Assembly: GCA_965249965.1 (NCBI GenBank)
Contig: OZ252262.1
Location: forward strand, 1,240,001 to 1,304,000
Origin: HXMU1420-13 sp965249965
GTDB lineage: Bacteria; Bacteroidota; Rhodothermia; Balneolales; Balneolaceae
Length of the DNA: 64,000 nucleotides
Reading direction: 5' to 3'
Positions 8,615-18,251 of this stretch are shown here, piece after piece (the first letter of the stretch is position 1; the number at the start of each line of letters is the position of its first letter). The notes below the pieces were generated by a model. That model made no database searches and was not told where the DNA came from. It worked only from the letters and a program-made list of their open reading frames with translations. A program made the translations under genes and the position numbers.

Positions 8615-10372
8615 TCACTTCGCCTTAAAAAACGCCAACACTTCTTCAGCTGATTTTGTATTCAAAACGCGTTCTTTCTCGTACTTCCCTTTACGGGCAA
8701 TGCGAACTCCATATTTCATCACATCGATGCCATCAATGCTGTGAGCATCCGGGTTGATGGAGGTCATCATGCCAACTTCTTTGGCTTTATTTCCGAAACT
8801 CCAGTCCAGATCCAGGCGCCATGGACTTGCATTAATTTCAATCGCAGTGTTGTGTTCAGCGGCAAGCGCAACCAGTTCGTTCAGGTCGATGTCGCTGCCA
8901 TTTCGCTTAAGGAGTAAACGTCCCGTTGGGTGTCCTAAAATTCGTGTGTATGGATTTTTGATCGCATTTCGGAACCGCTCCATCATTTTTTTTCGTGGCA
9001 TGTCGAGCGTTTGATGCACGGACGAAACGATGAAGTCGAATCCTTCCAGAATTTCTTCCGGATAATCGAGACTTCCATCCGCCAGAATATCCGATTCGAT
9101 TCCTTTGAAAATCACAAAATTGATTCCTGCGCTTTTATACTCTTCGTTTAGCTGATCAATTTCTTCCCATTGAGCTTTCACCTGATCGATGGTTAAACCA
9201 CCTGCATAAGCTGCAGTTTTAGAATGATCGGTGATTCCCAAATATTCATAGCCACGTTCAATACAGGCATCGGCCATTTCTTTGATGGAGAACTTACCAT
9301 CGCTCCAGGTGCTGTGGGCATGAATCACACCACGAATGTCTTCATCAGAAACTAGAGGAAGATTGTCGTGCTCTTCAAAAATGTCAAATTCCCCACGATC
9401 TTCACGGAGTTCTGGTGGAACCCAATTCAGTCCCAGCATTTTGTAGATGTCGGCCTCGGATTCAAATGGTTGATTGGCCTCCCAATTGGTTTCGCCTTTC
9501 TCATCCAGTTTGTATAAACCATATTCGTTTAAGCTCATTCCTCGCTCGCGAGCTCTTGACCGCATCACCACATTATGTTCCTTACTTCCGGTAAAGTACA
9601 TCAAAGCTGCTGCAAAGTGTTCAGGCTTCACGATCCGTAAATCTACCTGTCGACCTTCCAGCGTTCTTACGGAACTTTTAGTATCACCTTTACCCAATAC
9701 CTCAGTGACTCGTTCATGTGTGGTGAATACATCAAATAGTCCGGGAATGAAGTCTTCATCTGCGGCAATTAAAATATCTATATCGCCAATAGTTTCTTTT
9801 GCACGTCGAAGTGATCCCGCCACTTCAATTTGTTGAACGCCTTCGAGGTCTTTCAAACTTTCATAAATGGACTCGGCAATAACGGTAGCTTCATCAATTT
9901 TGCATCGTTCGCCAAACTTCTCCAACCATTCAATTGACTTTGCGATCTTTTCAGCGGACTTCCCACCTAGTCCTGGAAGTTTTGCTAGCTCACCATTGTC
10001 AATCAGTTCCTTCAACTCCGAAATCTCAGTGATACCAAACTGCTGATGAATCTTCAGGATATTTTTTGGTCCCAATCCAGAAATATCCAGCCACTTGATC
10101 AAACCAACGGGAACCTTTTCCTGTAAAGCATCCAACACCGGCATAGCACCTGTTTCCGCATAGGTATAAATATCCTGAGCTATGGATTTCCCAATTCCTT
10201 TGATATCCGTCAAATTCTTGTTTTCGATGTAGGTGTTGATGTCATCACTTAAACCTTTAATTGTTTGTGAGGCTTTATCGAATGCGATGGCTTTAAATCG
10301 GTTTTCACCGGCAAGTTGCATCAACTGAAATACCAGGTTTAGTTTATCGGCTACATCTTGATTGGTTGGCAT
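8615..10372 (-). CDS. polX: DNA polymerase X family protein with PHP domain (PolX)
   Basis: Bacterial family X DNA polymerase, thought to act in gap-filling base excision repair, with a PHP domain giving 3'-5' exonuclease activity in characterised homologues. The product is 585 aa, the normal length. The N-terminal half has helix-hairpin-helix segments (KGIGKSIAQDI and LPGLGGKSAEKIA) and the nucleotidyltransferase core: GSLRRAKE followed by GDIDILI, which supplies the paired Asp metal ligands, and QVDLRIV, the third. The PHP domain begins near residue 350 with VIHAHSTWSDG and continues with GITDHS, SSVHQT, GHPTGR and NPDAHS, all keeping the metal-binding His/Asp residues. The start is ATG 10372; the longer frame to 10417 would overlap the upstream terminator hairpin. 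Confidence 0.93.
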   Translation of the reverse strand: MPTNQDVADKLNLVFQLMQLAGENRFKAIAFDKASQTIKGLSDDINTYIENKNLTDIKGIGKSIAQDIYTYAETGAMPVLDALQEKVPVGLIKWLDISGLGPKNILKIHQQFGITEISELKELIDNGELAKLPGLGGKSAEKIAKSIEWLEKFGERCKIDEATVIAESIYESLKDLEGVQQIEVAGSLRRAKETIGDIDILIAADEDFIPGLFDVFTTHERVTEVLGKGDTKSSVRTLEGRQVDLRIVKPEHFAAALMYFTGSKEHNVVMRSRARERGMSLNEYGLYKLDEKGETNWEANQPFESEADIYKMLGLNWVPPELREDRGEFDIFEEHDNLPLVSDEDIRGVIHAHSTWSDGKFSIKEMADACIERGYEYLGITDHSKTAAYAGGLTIDQVKAQWEEIDQLNEEYKSAGINFVIFKGIESDILADGSLDYPEEILEGFDFIVSSVHQTLDMPRKKMMERFRNAIKNPYTRILGHPTGRLLLKRNGSDIDLNELVALAAEHNTAIEINASPWRLDLDWSFGNKAKEVGMMTSINPDAHSIDGIDVMKYGVRIARKGKYEKERVLNTKSAEEVLAFFKAK

Positions 10373-10417
10373 GAAAATCAAATATAATAGTTGTTTGTTA
10401 TGGGCTATTATAAACAA

Positions 10418-10448
10418 AAAAGGCAGTTGAATCGATCAACTGCCTTTT
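10418..10448 (-). terminator. Rho-independent terminator of the HAF/PKD lipoprotein gene
   Basis: A 13-bp perfect stem (TCAACTGCCTTTT pairing across a five-base loop) lies 29 bases beyond the stop at 10477. On the minus strand it is followed by a run of Ts (plus-strand As at 10414-10420). It should separate this gene from polX downstream. Confidence 0.88.
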
Positions 10449-10476
10449 AAAATTTCAGTAAGAACTTAATAAGTAA

Positions 10477-12672
10477 TTAGTTCTTGCCTTTTCCTCCTTT
10501 ACCCGGATTTCCACCACCCTGGTCATGAGGAACAGACGCTTCCACAGTTTGTGCTCGTTGAACATTGCCTGCAGCGTCTATACTAGTCATGCTGATGGTA
10601 TACGTTCTACCATCGCCGTTACCTGAGCGTTCTGCGCGTAAGTAAACATCGTAAGAGCCATCTGGATTATTATGAATTTCATAATCATCATCGGTGTTAC
10701 CGTCACCATTTCCGTTGTCGTCTTCACTACTTGTTACGGTGATGTCTACTTCAACAATACCATCCACGATATCTACGGACTGAACTCCGCTTAATACTAA
10801 TACCATTTTATGATTTGGTGGCCACAAGTTGGTGGTCTCTGTACTGAAAGTTAATTCGGGTGCAGTTGTATCAGTTATAGTTACGGTTACTTCATCGGAA
10901 TGTGAAGCACCTTGGCCATCTGAAACGGTAAGCGTAAATGTATGTGAACCTACACCGAGGTCAACATCGGTAGTTGCATCTGCACTTCCATTCGACCAAC
11001 TGTATGTGAGGGCGTCGCCATCAGCATCCGTTCCTGAACCGTTTAATGTTACTGGAGTAGAAGAGCCGGTTGCTTCTAAAGTGATATCAGCGCCTGCATC
11101 AGCAACGGGGACCGTATTTAATACTGTTACTGTAACTTCATCAGAATCTGATTCTTCACCATCCGAAACGGTAAGGGTAAAGGTGTAACTGCCATCAGCC
11201 AGATCGGTTGAGAATGAAGCGTCCGTGGATACTTCATTACCATCAAGGGTCCAGCTGTAGGTAAGAGCGTCGCCATCGGCATCGCTTGAACCGGAACCAT
11301 CAAGGGTTACAGGAGTAGTCTGGCCGGTAGCATCCATGGTTTGATCTGCGCCTGCATCTGCTACAGGTGCTTCATTAGTTTGACCAGAGCCACCAGAGGC
11401 ATCACCATTCCAAATTACAGCTACATTGTACCCATTTTCATTATAACTGTAACCAACAACTTCTGCGTCATCATTAATATCGTAGGCTAAAGTGTAAGAG
11501 TAATAGTAGTTATAATTAGCATCCAAGTGACCTAAGTCTTGAATACCATTTTGTTCATCCCATTGGAACGCAGAATAATTGTAATAATAATAGTAATTGG
11601 TATAGTCATAAAAGTAACCTACAACTATCCCATTATTATTTAATGCTTGAGCGTAATAATAAGTATTGTAATCACCATCATTATCAAGACTAGTATATCC
11701 TGTATTTGGATCATAAAAGAATGCACCATCATCATGATTTGTAAACCCATACCCATCACCAACAATTTGACCATTATTGTTAATGTCTCGGGGATAGACT
11801 GAGTAGTAGCCATTATTAGGTTCGCCAAAAGAACCAAGATCAGTAAATCCATTCGAAGCATCCCAGGTAAATGCACCACTACCATTATTGTCGTAGTAAT
11901 AGCCAACAACAACGCCACTGTCATTAATGGCTTGAGGATAAATGGAATATGCGGTTCCGAAAGTACCCATATCAACCATGCCATTTGTTGCGTCCCAAAT
12001 AAATCCTCGTTCACCATTAGAAGATGAAGAGTAACCCGTTACCTGTCCACTATTATTAATACCAGATGCATAACTGTAATAACCACCAGGTAATGTTCCC
12101 AGATCAACTACGGTACCATCTGCTTCCCATAGTACAGCATGATAGTAGTAGTAGTAATAAGTATTGTCTGTGTAACTGTATCCAACAGCCTGCCCTAGGT
12201 CATTTACATCATCTGCCCAAGCATAGTCATAATAGTTATTAGGTAAAAATTGAAGTGTTGTAACCTGTCCATTCTCCCAAGCAACTGCAGAGTATAAATT
12301 GCCTGTATAACCGTATCCAACAATTTTCCCAGTATTATTAATGCCATGTGCCTGACTGTAAGGATTGTTTGAGTCTACATAAGGCAATTCATTAATTTCA
12401 AAACCAGTTGAAGATGTTTTTTCTTTTATTCCGGATGTTTCAACACGAAATTTTTCGATATCGATTTCATCTTCATCGAAATAACGTGGATCAATCCCCA
12501 TAGGATCCATGATATTTTTTGGACTTATTGCTTCAATTTCTTCTGGTGTTAATTCCGGAATATCCGGTGCATCAGAAACTGATGTAGCTGATTGTTTACT
12601 ACAAGACATCATAACGAAACCAAGTAGCAGTATTATAGATAGAGTTTTTGAAACCCCTGAAAAAGTGGACAT
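10477..12672 (-). CDS. Tyrosine-rich HAF-repeat lipoprotein with two PKD-like domains
   Basis: Likely a surface lipoprotein of 731 aa with no known activity. The signal peptide ends VMMSC, so Cys24 is the probable lipid anchor. Residues about 105-420 hold at least six repeats of the HAF extracellular repeat type, each with an INNSGQVTGY-like turn and a W-D-x-x-x-G-x-x-D-L-G strand. Many loops carry runs of Tyr (up to six at 172-177). Residues about 434-518 and 519-600 are PKD/REJ-like domains (PVADAGADQT, DADGDALTYSW, YTFTLTVSDG). Residues 601-715 are another beta domain (TTNLWPPNHKM). The end is Gly/Lys rich (GGNPGKGGKGKN). There is no T9SS sorting domain. A TAACTCC-type element lies just upstream of the ATG, with cttagGAGG visible on the coding strand. 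Confidence 0.85.
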   Translation of the reverse strand: MSTFSGVSKTLSIILLLGFVMMSCSKQSATSVSDAPDIPELTPEEIEAISPKNIMDPMGIDPRYFDEDEIDIEKFRVETSGIKEKTSSTGFEINELPYVDSNNPYSQAHGINNTGKIVGYGYTGNLYSAVAWENGQVTTLQFLPNNYYDYAWADDVNDLGQAVGYSYTDNTYYYYYYHAVLWEADGTVVDLGTLPGGYYSYASGINNSGQVTGYSSSSNGERGFIWDATNGMVDMGTFGTAYSIYPQAINDSGVVVGYYYDNNGSGAFTWDASNGFTDLGSFGEPNNGYYSVYPRDINNNGQIVGDGYGFTNHDDGAFFYDPNTGYTSLDNDGDYNTYYYAQALNNNGIVVGYFYDYTNYYYYYNYSAFQWDEQNGIQDLGHLDANYNYYYSYTLAYDINDDAEVVGYSYNENGYNVAVIWNGDASGGSGQTNEAPVADAGADQTMDATGQTTPVTLDGSGSSDADGDALTYSWTLDGNEVSTDASFSTDLADGSYTFTLTVSDGEESDSDEVTVTVLNTVPVADAGADITLEATGSSTPVTLNGSGTDADGDALTYSWSNGSADATTDVDLGVGSHTFTLTVSDGQGASHSDEVTVTITDTTAPELTFSTETTNLWPPNHKMVLVLSGVQSVDIVDGIVEVDITVTSSEDDNGNGDGNTDDDYEIHNNPDGSYDVYLRAERSGNGDGRTYTISMTSIDAAGNVQRAQTVEASVPHDQGGGNPGKGGKGKN

Positions 12673-12943
12673 AGTTACCTCCTAAGCCAACATGTTATTT
12701 ATTTAAAGTACCCGACAGATGAGTATGCAACCTATATACATTCCCTAAGAATGGTTGATGATCATAGAACCCTTAAGCGTATTTTAGTTGTACCCGAAAC
12801 CGTTTAACATTGTACGGAATTAACTTTATTAAAAAAAATTAATAAAACTTTTAAATGAATTGGTTGGAAGTAATAAACCACTTGTGCCTTGTATATCATA
12901 CTAGTACACTTACGAAATTTCAATATATTTAGATTAGATATTT

Positions 12944-15451
12944 ATGAAGAGAAATGCCTTTCTACTACTACTATTACCATTGTTGTTTAGCAGTTTAGTA
13001 AATGCTCAACTTCAGTCGCCTGCTGAATTCCTAGGATATGAGCTTGGTGAACAATGGACACCACACTACAAAGTGTACAATTACTTTAATCACGTTGCGG
13101 CAAATTCTGATATGGTTTTCATTGAAGATTATGGCACTACCTATCAGGGACGTGAGCTTACACATGTGGTGGTAACCTCAGCCGAAAATATAGCCAACCT
13201 CGAAGAAATCAGAACGAATAATTTAAAGCTGGTTGGATTTGAATCGGGTGAACCAACCGTAAATACCAAGCCGATTGTTTGGTTAAGTTATAACGTACAT
13301 GGAAACGAAACTTCATCCAGCGAAGCTGCTTTATATACGATTTATGAATTGGTGACAAACAAAACAGCCTGGTTAAATGATGTTGTGGTAATTATGGACC
13401 CAATGATCAATCCGGATGGGCGCGATCGTTACGTGTATTGGAATAAAAATGTAACCGGCGCTTTTCAGAATGTTCGGCCAGAATCACGAGAACACAGCGA
13501 ACCTTGGCCGGGTGGCAGAACCAATCATTATCATTTCGATTTGAACCGTGATTGGGCCTGGCAAACACAAAAAGAGTCCCAGCAACGAATTAAGGCCTAC
13601 CTAAAATGGATGCCCCACGTTCATGTTGATTTCCACGAGCAAGGCTACAATTCGCCGTACTATTTTGCTCCTGCTGCAAAACCATATCACAAAGTTATTA
13701 CCGATTGGCAAGGTGAATTTCAGGATATGATTGGCCGAAATAACGCCAAGTATTTTGATGCCGAAGGCTGGATGTATTTTACAAAAGAGCGATTCGATTT
13801 ATTCTACCCAAGTTATGGGGATACCTGGCCAACATTTAATGGAGCCATCGGGATGACGTACGAGCAAGCCGGCCATAGCCGTGCAGGTTTAGGCATCGAA
13901 ACCGCAGAAGGAGACACCCTTACTTTGTTCGATCGTTTAATACATCATTCCACCACCGGACTTTCAACCGTTGAAATCACGGCTATGAATGCTGATCGAG
14001 TAGTGGATGAATTTGGAAGCTATTTTTCAGAAGTGCGTTCGAATGGTAGTGGCGAGTACAAAACATTTGTTGTAAAGCGCAGCTCAAATCCCGATAAAAC
14101 ATCGATGATGATGCGCTATTTAGTAGATCAAAATATTCAGGTTATGGAAGCTGCTTCTGATGCACGCGCAAATGGTTTCGATTACTCTACAGGGACAACG
14201 GGTCGGGTAAATATTGAAGAAGGTGATTTTGTGATTTCAACAAAACAGCCTCAGGGAAATTTGGTGCGCGTATTATTCGAGCCAGATCCCGAATTAGAAG
14301 ATTCTGTGACTTATGATATCACTGCATGGGAAATGCATTATGCATATGGCGTAGAAGGTTTCGCATTATCCGGTGATCTGGTAACTCGGGCGGTCTCTAT
14401 GGAAAATACACCAATGGATAATAATATGATGGAACGGCCTTATGCGTACATCGCCAAGTGGAATTCGATGGACGATATGAAGTTTTTATCTACGCTGTTA
14501 CAAGAAGGTGTGCGACCACGATTTGCTGAAAAAGCATTCACCATCAATGGACAAAGCTATGCTGCTGGCTCATTGGTGATAACCCGAAATGGAAATCATA
14601 CCATGGGCAGCGAATTCGATGAAATCGTGAAAACAGTGGCCGATGCTCATAATAGAGAACTACAGGCGGTAGCTACCGGATATGTAGATTCGGGACTCGA
14701 CTTCGGCTCTTCTTCAGTGCGCTTGATCGATGCTCCTCATGTTGGATTGATTGCCGGCGAAAATACAAGTGGCAATATGGTAGGTCATATTTGGCATTTC
14801 TTTGATCAACAAATTAAGTACCCGGTAACCATGCTTAATATGGATGAGCTTGGGTACATCAATTGGAGCGAATACGATGTGATGATTATGCCATCCGGCT
14901 ATTATGGCGACACGTTTGATGAATCAGGCATGGCTGATCTCATGAGCTGGGTGCGAGATGGTGGTGTGCTGATTGGCGTGGAAGGAGCAAATCGCTTTTT
15001 AGCTAACCAGGATGGAATTGCACTTACTCGAAAATCAGGTAATGGCGAGGAAAGTGATGACCCGGAAGACAAATTACGAGTGTACGGAAATGCGGAACGG
15101 GATTTCATCTCAAACTTCAATGCGGGCTCAATTTATGAGCTTACCATGGATAACAGTCATCCACTTGCATTCGGATATAATGAGACCTACATGTCGCTAA
15201 AATTGGGCAGTACGGCCTACGAGTATCTCGATAATGGCTGGAATGTGGCAGTTGCAAAAAGTGGAAGCCCAAGAAGTGGTTTTGTAGGCGCTAATGTGCA
15301 GGATAATCTGGAGCATTCACTCAGTTTTGGCGTTCAGGAAATGGGAGCCGGATCTATCGTATTTATGGTCGATGATCCGTTTTTCCGAGGATTCTGGCAC
15401 AATGGAAAATTGATGATTGGCAACGCCGTATTCTTCCTTTCTAATTTTTGA
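12944..15451 (+). CDS. Secreted M14-family zinc carboxypeptidase-like protein
   Basis: 835 aa with a signal peptide of about 21 residues (LLFSSLVNAQ). The M14 metal site is visible: His119 and Glu122 in NVHGNET, then MINPDGRDRY at 154-163, and a third ligand His in MPHVHVDFHEQG (225 to 231). The catalytic Glu is probably Glu307 in MTYEQAGH. Residues from about 500 onward form a DJ-1/GATase-like fold (IMPSGYYGD, GVLIGVEGANRF). This layout matches the large M14 peptidases of marine Bacteroidota that degrade external peptides. No T9SS tail is present, so it is probably periplasmic. It lies alone between a 271-base gap and a terminator. Confidence 0.88.
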   Translation: MKRNAFLLLLLPLLFSSLVNAQLQSPAEFLGYELGEQWTPHYKVYNYFNHVAANSDMVFIEDYGTTYQGRELTHVVVTSAENIANLEEIRTNNLKLVGFESGEPTVNTKPIVWLSYNVHGNETSSSEAALYTIYELVTNKTAWLNDVVVIMDPMINPDGRDRYVYWNKNVTGAFQNVRPESREHSEPWPGGRTNHYHFDLNRDWAWQTQKESQQRIKAYLKWMPHVHVDFHEQGYNSPYYFAPAAKPYHKVITDWQGEFQDMIGRNNAKYFDAEGWMYFTKERFDLFYPSYGDTWPTFNGAIGMTYEQAGHSRAGLGIETAEGDTLTLFDRLIHHSTTGLSTVEITAMNADRVVDEFGSYFSEVRSNGSGEYKTFVVKRSSNPDKTSMMMRYLVDQNIQVMEAASDARANGFDYSTGTTGRVNIEEGDFVISTKQPQGNLVRVLFEPDPELEDSVTYDITAWEMHYAYGVEGFALSGDLVTRAVSMENTPMDNNMMERPYAYIAKWNSMDDMKFLSTLLQEGVRPRFAEKAFTINGQSYAAGSLVITRNGNHTMGSEFDEIVKTVADAHNRELQAVATGYVDSGLDFGSSSVRLIDAPHVGLIAGENTSGNMVGHIWHFFDQQIKYPVTMLNMDELGYINWSEYDVMIMPSGYYGDTFDESGMADLMSWVRDGGVLIGVEGANRFLANQDGIALTRKSGNGEESDDPEDKLRVYGNAERDFISNFNAGSIYELTMDNSHPLAFGYNETYMSLKLGSTAYEYLDNGWNVAVAKSGSPRSGFVGANVQDNLEHSLSFGVQEMGAGSIVFMVDDPFFRGFWHNGKLMIGNAVFFLSNF

Positions 15452-15470
15452 TAAAAACTCAATTGAATTT

Positions 15471-15500
15471 AAAGGCAGCCTTAAAAGGTTGCCTTTTTTT
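15471..15500 (+). terminator. Terminator after the M14 peptidase gene
   Basis: AAAGGCAGCC pairs with GGTTGCCTTT across a short loop (one G-U pair), followed by seven Ts, 19 bases after the stop. Confidence 0.87.
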
Positions 15501-15551
15501 ATGGGTAGTATTTTGAAAGAGACTCAAATATTTTGATGGTAGATCTGTTTC

Positions 15552-16802
15552 ATGTTTATGCGTTCATACACTCTAAGTTTAATCTTATTCTCTTTATTGC
15601 TTGCTTGTAGTAAAGCTCCCTCGGCATGCGAAGAATGTGAAGACGAACCAACGAATATCCCATGTGTCGAAGATCACAGGCAATTCCAGCAAGGCGTGTT
15701 TGTTGATTTGCAAAGTGGGGAAGTCGAATTATTTGATCTTTTCGGGATCGATCAGTTTTACGAAGTTTTTTTGATTGAAGCTGACCTTAATAAAATGAGT
15801 GAAGACTTAATTTTAATTTCTTCAGAGCATGGAAATTACATCTTCGATAGTACAGATCGGTCTATAACCAGTATCTCTGATGCCAATGATCCTGTATTTG
15901 CGTTGTCAGGTGCTTCTCACCTATACTTCCAAAATGTTGAACAGGGATCGGTGATTATCAATGATTCAACGAGTGTAGAAAATGTGCAAACTCAAGCTAG
16001 ATTGATTAGAAATCCGATCTCCCTCGAGAATTCAGAAACGGTTATTACACTCAAAAGTGAATTTTCGACACCGGATACGCTGGATATTCCTTCTATTTAT
16101 TTTCCGATTCAAATGCCCGGTCAGTCAGGGTTCATTGGTTTATATGAAATTGAAAAAAACTATGTGTCGGTAAGTTCTACAACGAATCGAGTTCGAAAAG
16201 TGCGGGAGTACAGCGAACGAGCATGGGCGCGATTTGATGAAGCTGGTGAACTGTTAGAATTTCTAACTACTCCTATAAAAGTTGAGTCAAATGATAAGCC
16301 GGAGCGATTTGCAGTGTCCGGAAACCCTCTCATGGTGGCGTATCAAACGGGAAGTAGCGTTTGGTTTTCGAATTTAGCAACTGGATCAACCCAATTGATT
16401 GAAGATGCAAGATCCCCGCAATTATCTGAAGATGGAAAATATCTTTCGACCACAAATTTCAATGAGATTGAGGTTCATGCCCTCGAATCCGGAAACCGAT
16501 TCATGATCTCAGATCAAAGTGATTATGTGTATTACAACCCTTCTACGTTTTTAGAAAGCAGGGAAGCGGCCATCTTTATGCAAAAAGAGAACATAAATGG
16601 ATCCAGAAATGATGCGGTTGTAAAGCGAGCCTTGCTTACAGAAAATGGAGTTAATGCCGTTGGTGATGTTTTTAATCTAACGGATCATATTGAACCTGAT
16701 AATCTCGATTTTCTAATTACTCGGGGTAGTCAGCCGGTGGTGTTAGAAAACGATGTGATCTTCTTTCTGCTTTTTCAGCATCATGTGGAACTTTGTGATT
16801 AA
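15552..16802 (+). CDS. Lipoprotein of unknown function, possible beta-propeller
   Basis: I do not recognise a family. The product is 416 aa with a lipoprotein signal ending LLLACSK; an ATG at 15558 would serve equally well. The mature N-terminus has a Cys cluster (ACEECEDEP, then PC). The remainder is beta-rich, with short strand-turn units such as VWFSNLATGSTQLI and SPQLSEDGKYLSTTN. These resemble TolB or WD-type propeller blades and occur in the second half. It lies between the M14 terminator and a convergent TPR gene, so it is probably transcribed alone. Confidence 0.65.
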   Translation: MFMRSYTLSLILFSLLLACSKAPSACEECEDEPTNIPCVEDHRQFQQGVFVDLQSGEVELFDLFGIDQFYEVFLIEADLNKMSEDLILISSEHGNYIFDSTDRSITSISDANDPVFALSGASHLYFQNVEQGSVIINDSTSVENVQTQARLIRNPISLENSETVITLKSEFSTPDTLDIPSIYFPIQMPGQSGFIGLYEIEKNYVSVSSTTNRVRKVREYSERAWARFDEAGELLEFLTTPIKVESNDKPERFAVSGNPLMVAYQTGSSVWFSNLATGSTQLIEDARSPQLSEDGKYLSTTNFNEIEVHALESGNRFMISDQSDYVYYNPSTFLESREAAIFMQKENINGSRNDAVVKRALLTENGVNAVGDVFNLTDHIEPDNLDFLITRGSQPVVLENDVIFFLLFQHHVELCD

Positions 16803-16823
16803 AGCTGGAAAGTAAGTAAAGGA

Positions 16824-17771
16824 CTATCTTGAGGGTTTCCCGGCTATCTCCACTTCACTTGCGATATACCCGAAAGCAGCCCAGTTATCTGCATCGTACA
16901 CATTCTTCCAAAGCTGATGGGCGCGTTCGTGCCTCCCGTTTATATCATGCCAAAAACCGATTCCGTAGCCAACGGTTGCATTCGAAAGAGCATCCGCATC
17001 TTCGCCAAGTAACATTTCAGGTTCAAATTCGCCTTTAAAAACCAGCAATAGTTTCTGGTAGCTATCATTTTCGATTACGTTCATGTCTGCTGAAATTTTA
17101 TCCAACACATTACCGGCTTCTTCATCCCTACCAAGTTTTCTCAAGCTCATATACTTCCAATAAAGTGCAGCTACGCGCATGTCGTCGTTGGTTGAAGCTA
17201 AGTAACACTGTTCATAGGAACGAACTGCTCCTTCAAAATCTCCAGTCAAATAATAGGCTAGACCAAGGTGATACCACACATTGGTGTATAAACTACTTAA
17301 CGGAATATTTTGAGCATTTGGAAGTCCATCTTCTTCTACTCGATCTTCGGATTCATTCATCAGCATTGCAGCGGTTGTAAAATCGGTAATGGCAAGGTCA
17401 AACTCTCGTAAAGTAATGTATCGATGACCACGATGGCGCAGAAAGCGTGCCATCTCCTGGCTCGTATAATCCGGCTTGATATTATCTGTGAGTGTAGCAA
17501 TCGTCTCTTTATAATTGCCATTATATGCTGATAGTCGGGCACTCCAAATAGTTGCCGAGGCAATATCACCGGTAGAAGCATTGGCTTCAATCAAAGAATC
17601 AATTCTGAAAGTGAGGGTTTCCGGTAGTTGAGCATTCGATCGAAGAGAATCCCCCAATAATGAAATGGCCTGGACATCTTCCGGTAAGTCCACAAAGTGC
17701 GGCCGGGGGTTGGTGCAGTTAATACTAAGTGTTATAAATCCGACCAGTACAAAAGTATTTAAAATCTTCAT
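16824..17771 (-). CDS. TPR-repeat lipoprotein
   Basis: 315-aa envelope protein. Its N-terminus (MKILNTFVLVGFITLSINC) is a lipoprotein signal. From about residue 65 on, helix pairs typical of tetratricopeptide repeats appear (YITLREFDLAITDFTTAAML and HLGLAYYLTGDFEGAVRSYE), suggesting a protein-protein scaffold. It is the last gene of a three-gene run with the TonB-C lipoprotein (three bases upstream) and the M28 peptidase, which suggests a shared role in envelope protein turnover. That role is inferred from position only. Confidence 0.8.
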   Translation of the reverse strand: MKILNTFVLVGFITLSINCTNPRPHFVDLPEDVQAISLLGDSLRSNAQLPETLTFRIDSLIEANASTGDIASATIWSARLSAYNGNYKETIATLTDNIKPDYTSQEMARFLRHRGHRYITLREFDLAITDFTTAAMLMNESEDRVEEDGLPNAQNIPLSSLYTNVWYHLGLAYYLTGDFEGAVRSYEQCYLASTNDDMRVAALYWKYMSLRKLGRDEEAGNVLDKISADMNVIENDSYQKLLLVFKGEFEPEMLLGEDADALSNATVGYGIGFWHDINGRHERAHQLWKNVYDADNWAAFGYIASEVEIAGKPSR

Positions 17772-17774
17772 GTT

Positions 17775-18251
17775 TCACATTCCTTGAATTCTATAATTAA
17801 CGGTCATCGTCTGCTTGGAAGCTACTGGAACTTTATTACAAAATGCAGGGATGTAATTTGTACGTCTTAGAACTTTTCTAACCTCATTGTTTAGTCGTCT
17901 ATCTGTATTTGAAACGAAATTAAGTCCGGTTACAGATCCATGTTCATCAATAAGTATTCTAGCTTTTACATTGCCTTGAATTCGTTCTCTTCGTAATTCT
18001 ACAGGATAGTCGATTTTTTGAAACAGATTTCTAATACCAATTTCAGGCATTGCAAAAGTGCTTTTGTCTATTTCGCATTCCTGACTAGTTACCCACTCAT
18101 GATTTTCAATTGGATTTTGATCCAATGATTCGATTTGAGATAGATTCTTAGCCTTAGCTTCTTCGAAAGTCCAGTCTTTTTTTACAGATTCTTTTGAACC
18201 TGAACAAGATACCCCGACTATGATAAGAATAATTAAAACCGGTCTTATCAA
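17775..18251 (-). CDS. Small lipoprotein with a TonB C-terminal-like domain
   Basis: 158 aa. Instead of the usual TonB membrane anchor plus Pro-rich linker, it starts with a short lipoprotein signal ending GVSC, followed by about 60 residues of linker. The C-terminal ~90 residues match TonB_C: YPVELRRERIQGNVKARILI, then DEHGSVTGLNFVSNTD and RRTNYIPAFC. The start codon TTG overlaps the M28 stop (TTGA), so translation is likely coupled. Such lipid-anchored TonB_C domains are known in Bacteroidota but cannot work as a classical ExbB/D-driven transducer, because no transmembrane helix is seen. Confidence 0.78.
   Translation of the reverse strand: MIRPVLIILIIVGVSCSGSKESVKKDWTFEEAKAKNLSQIESLDQNPIENHEWVTSQECEIDKSTFAMPEIGIRNLFQKIDYPVELRRERIQGNVKARILIDEHGSVTGLNFVSNTDRRLNNEVRKVLRRTNYIPAFCNKVPVASKQTMTVNYRIQGM

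Noticed and set aside
8459..8653. A 64-codon plus-strand frame in the gap before polX.
   Set aside because: It overlaps the degenerate repeat and the polX end, is arginine-rich, and resembles no protein family.
9474..9836. Plus-strand frame of 120 codons inside polX.
   Set aside because: It is the antisense shadow of a confidently identified gene.
11500..12170. CRISPR-like array in the repetitive TAC/TAT region.
   Set aside because: The repeats are inside an open reading frame, are simple triplets, and have no regular spacers.
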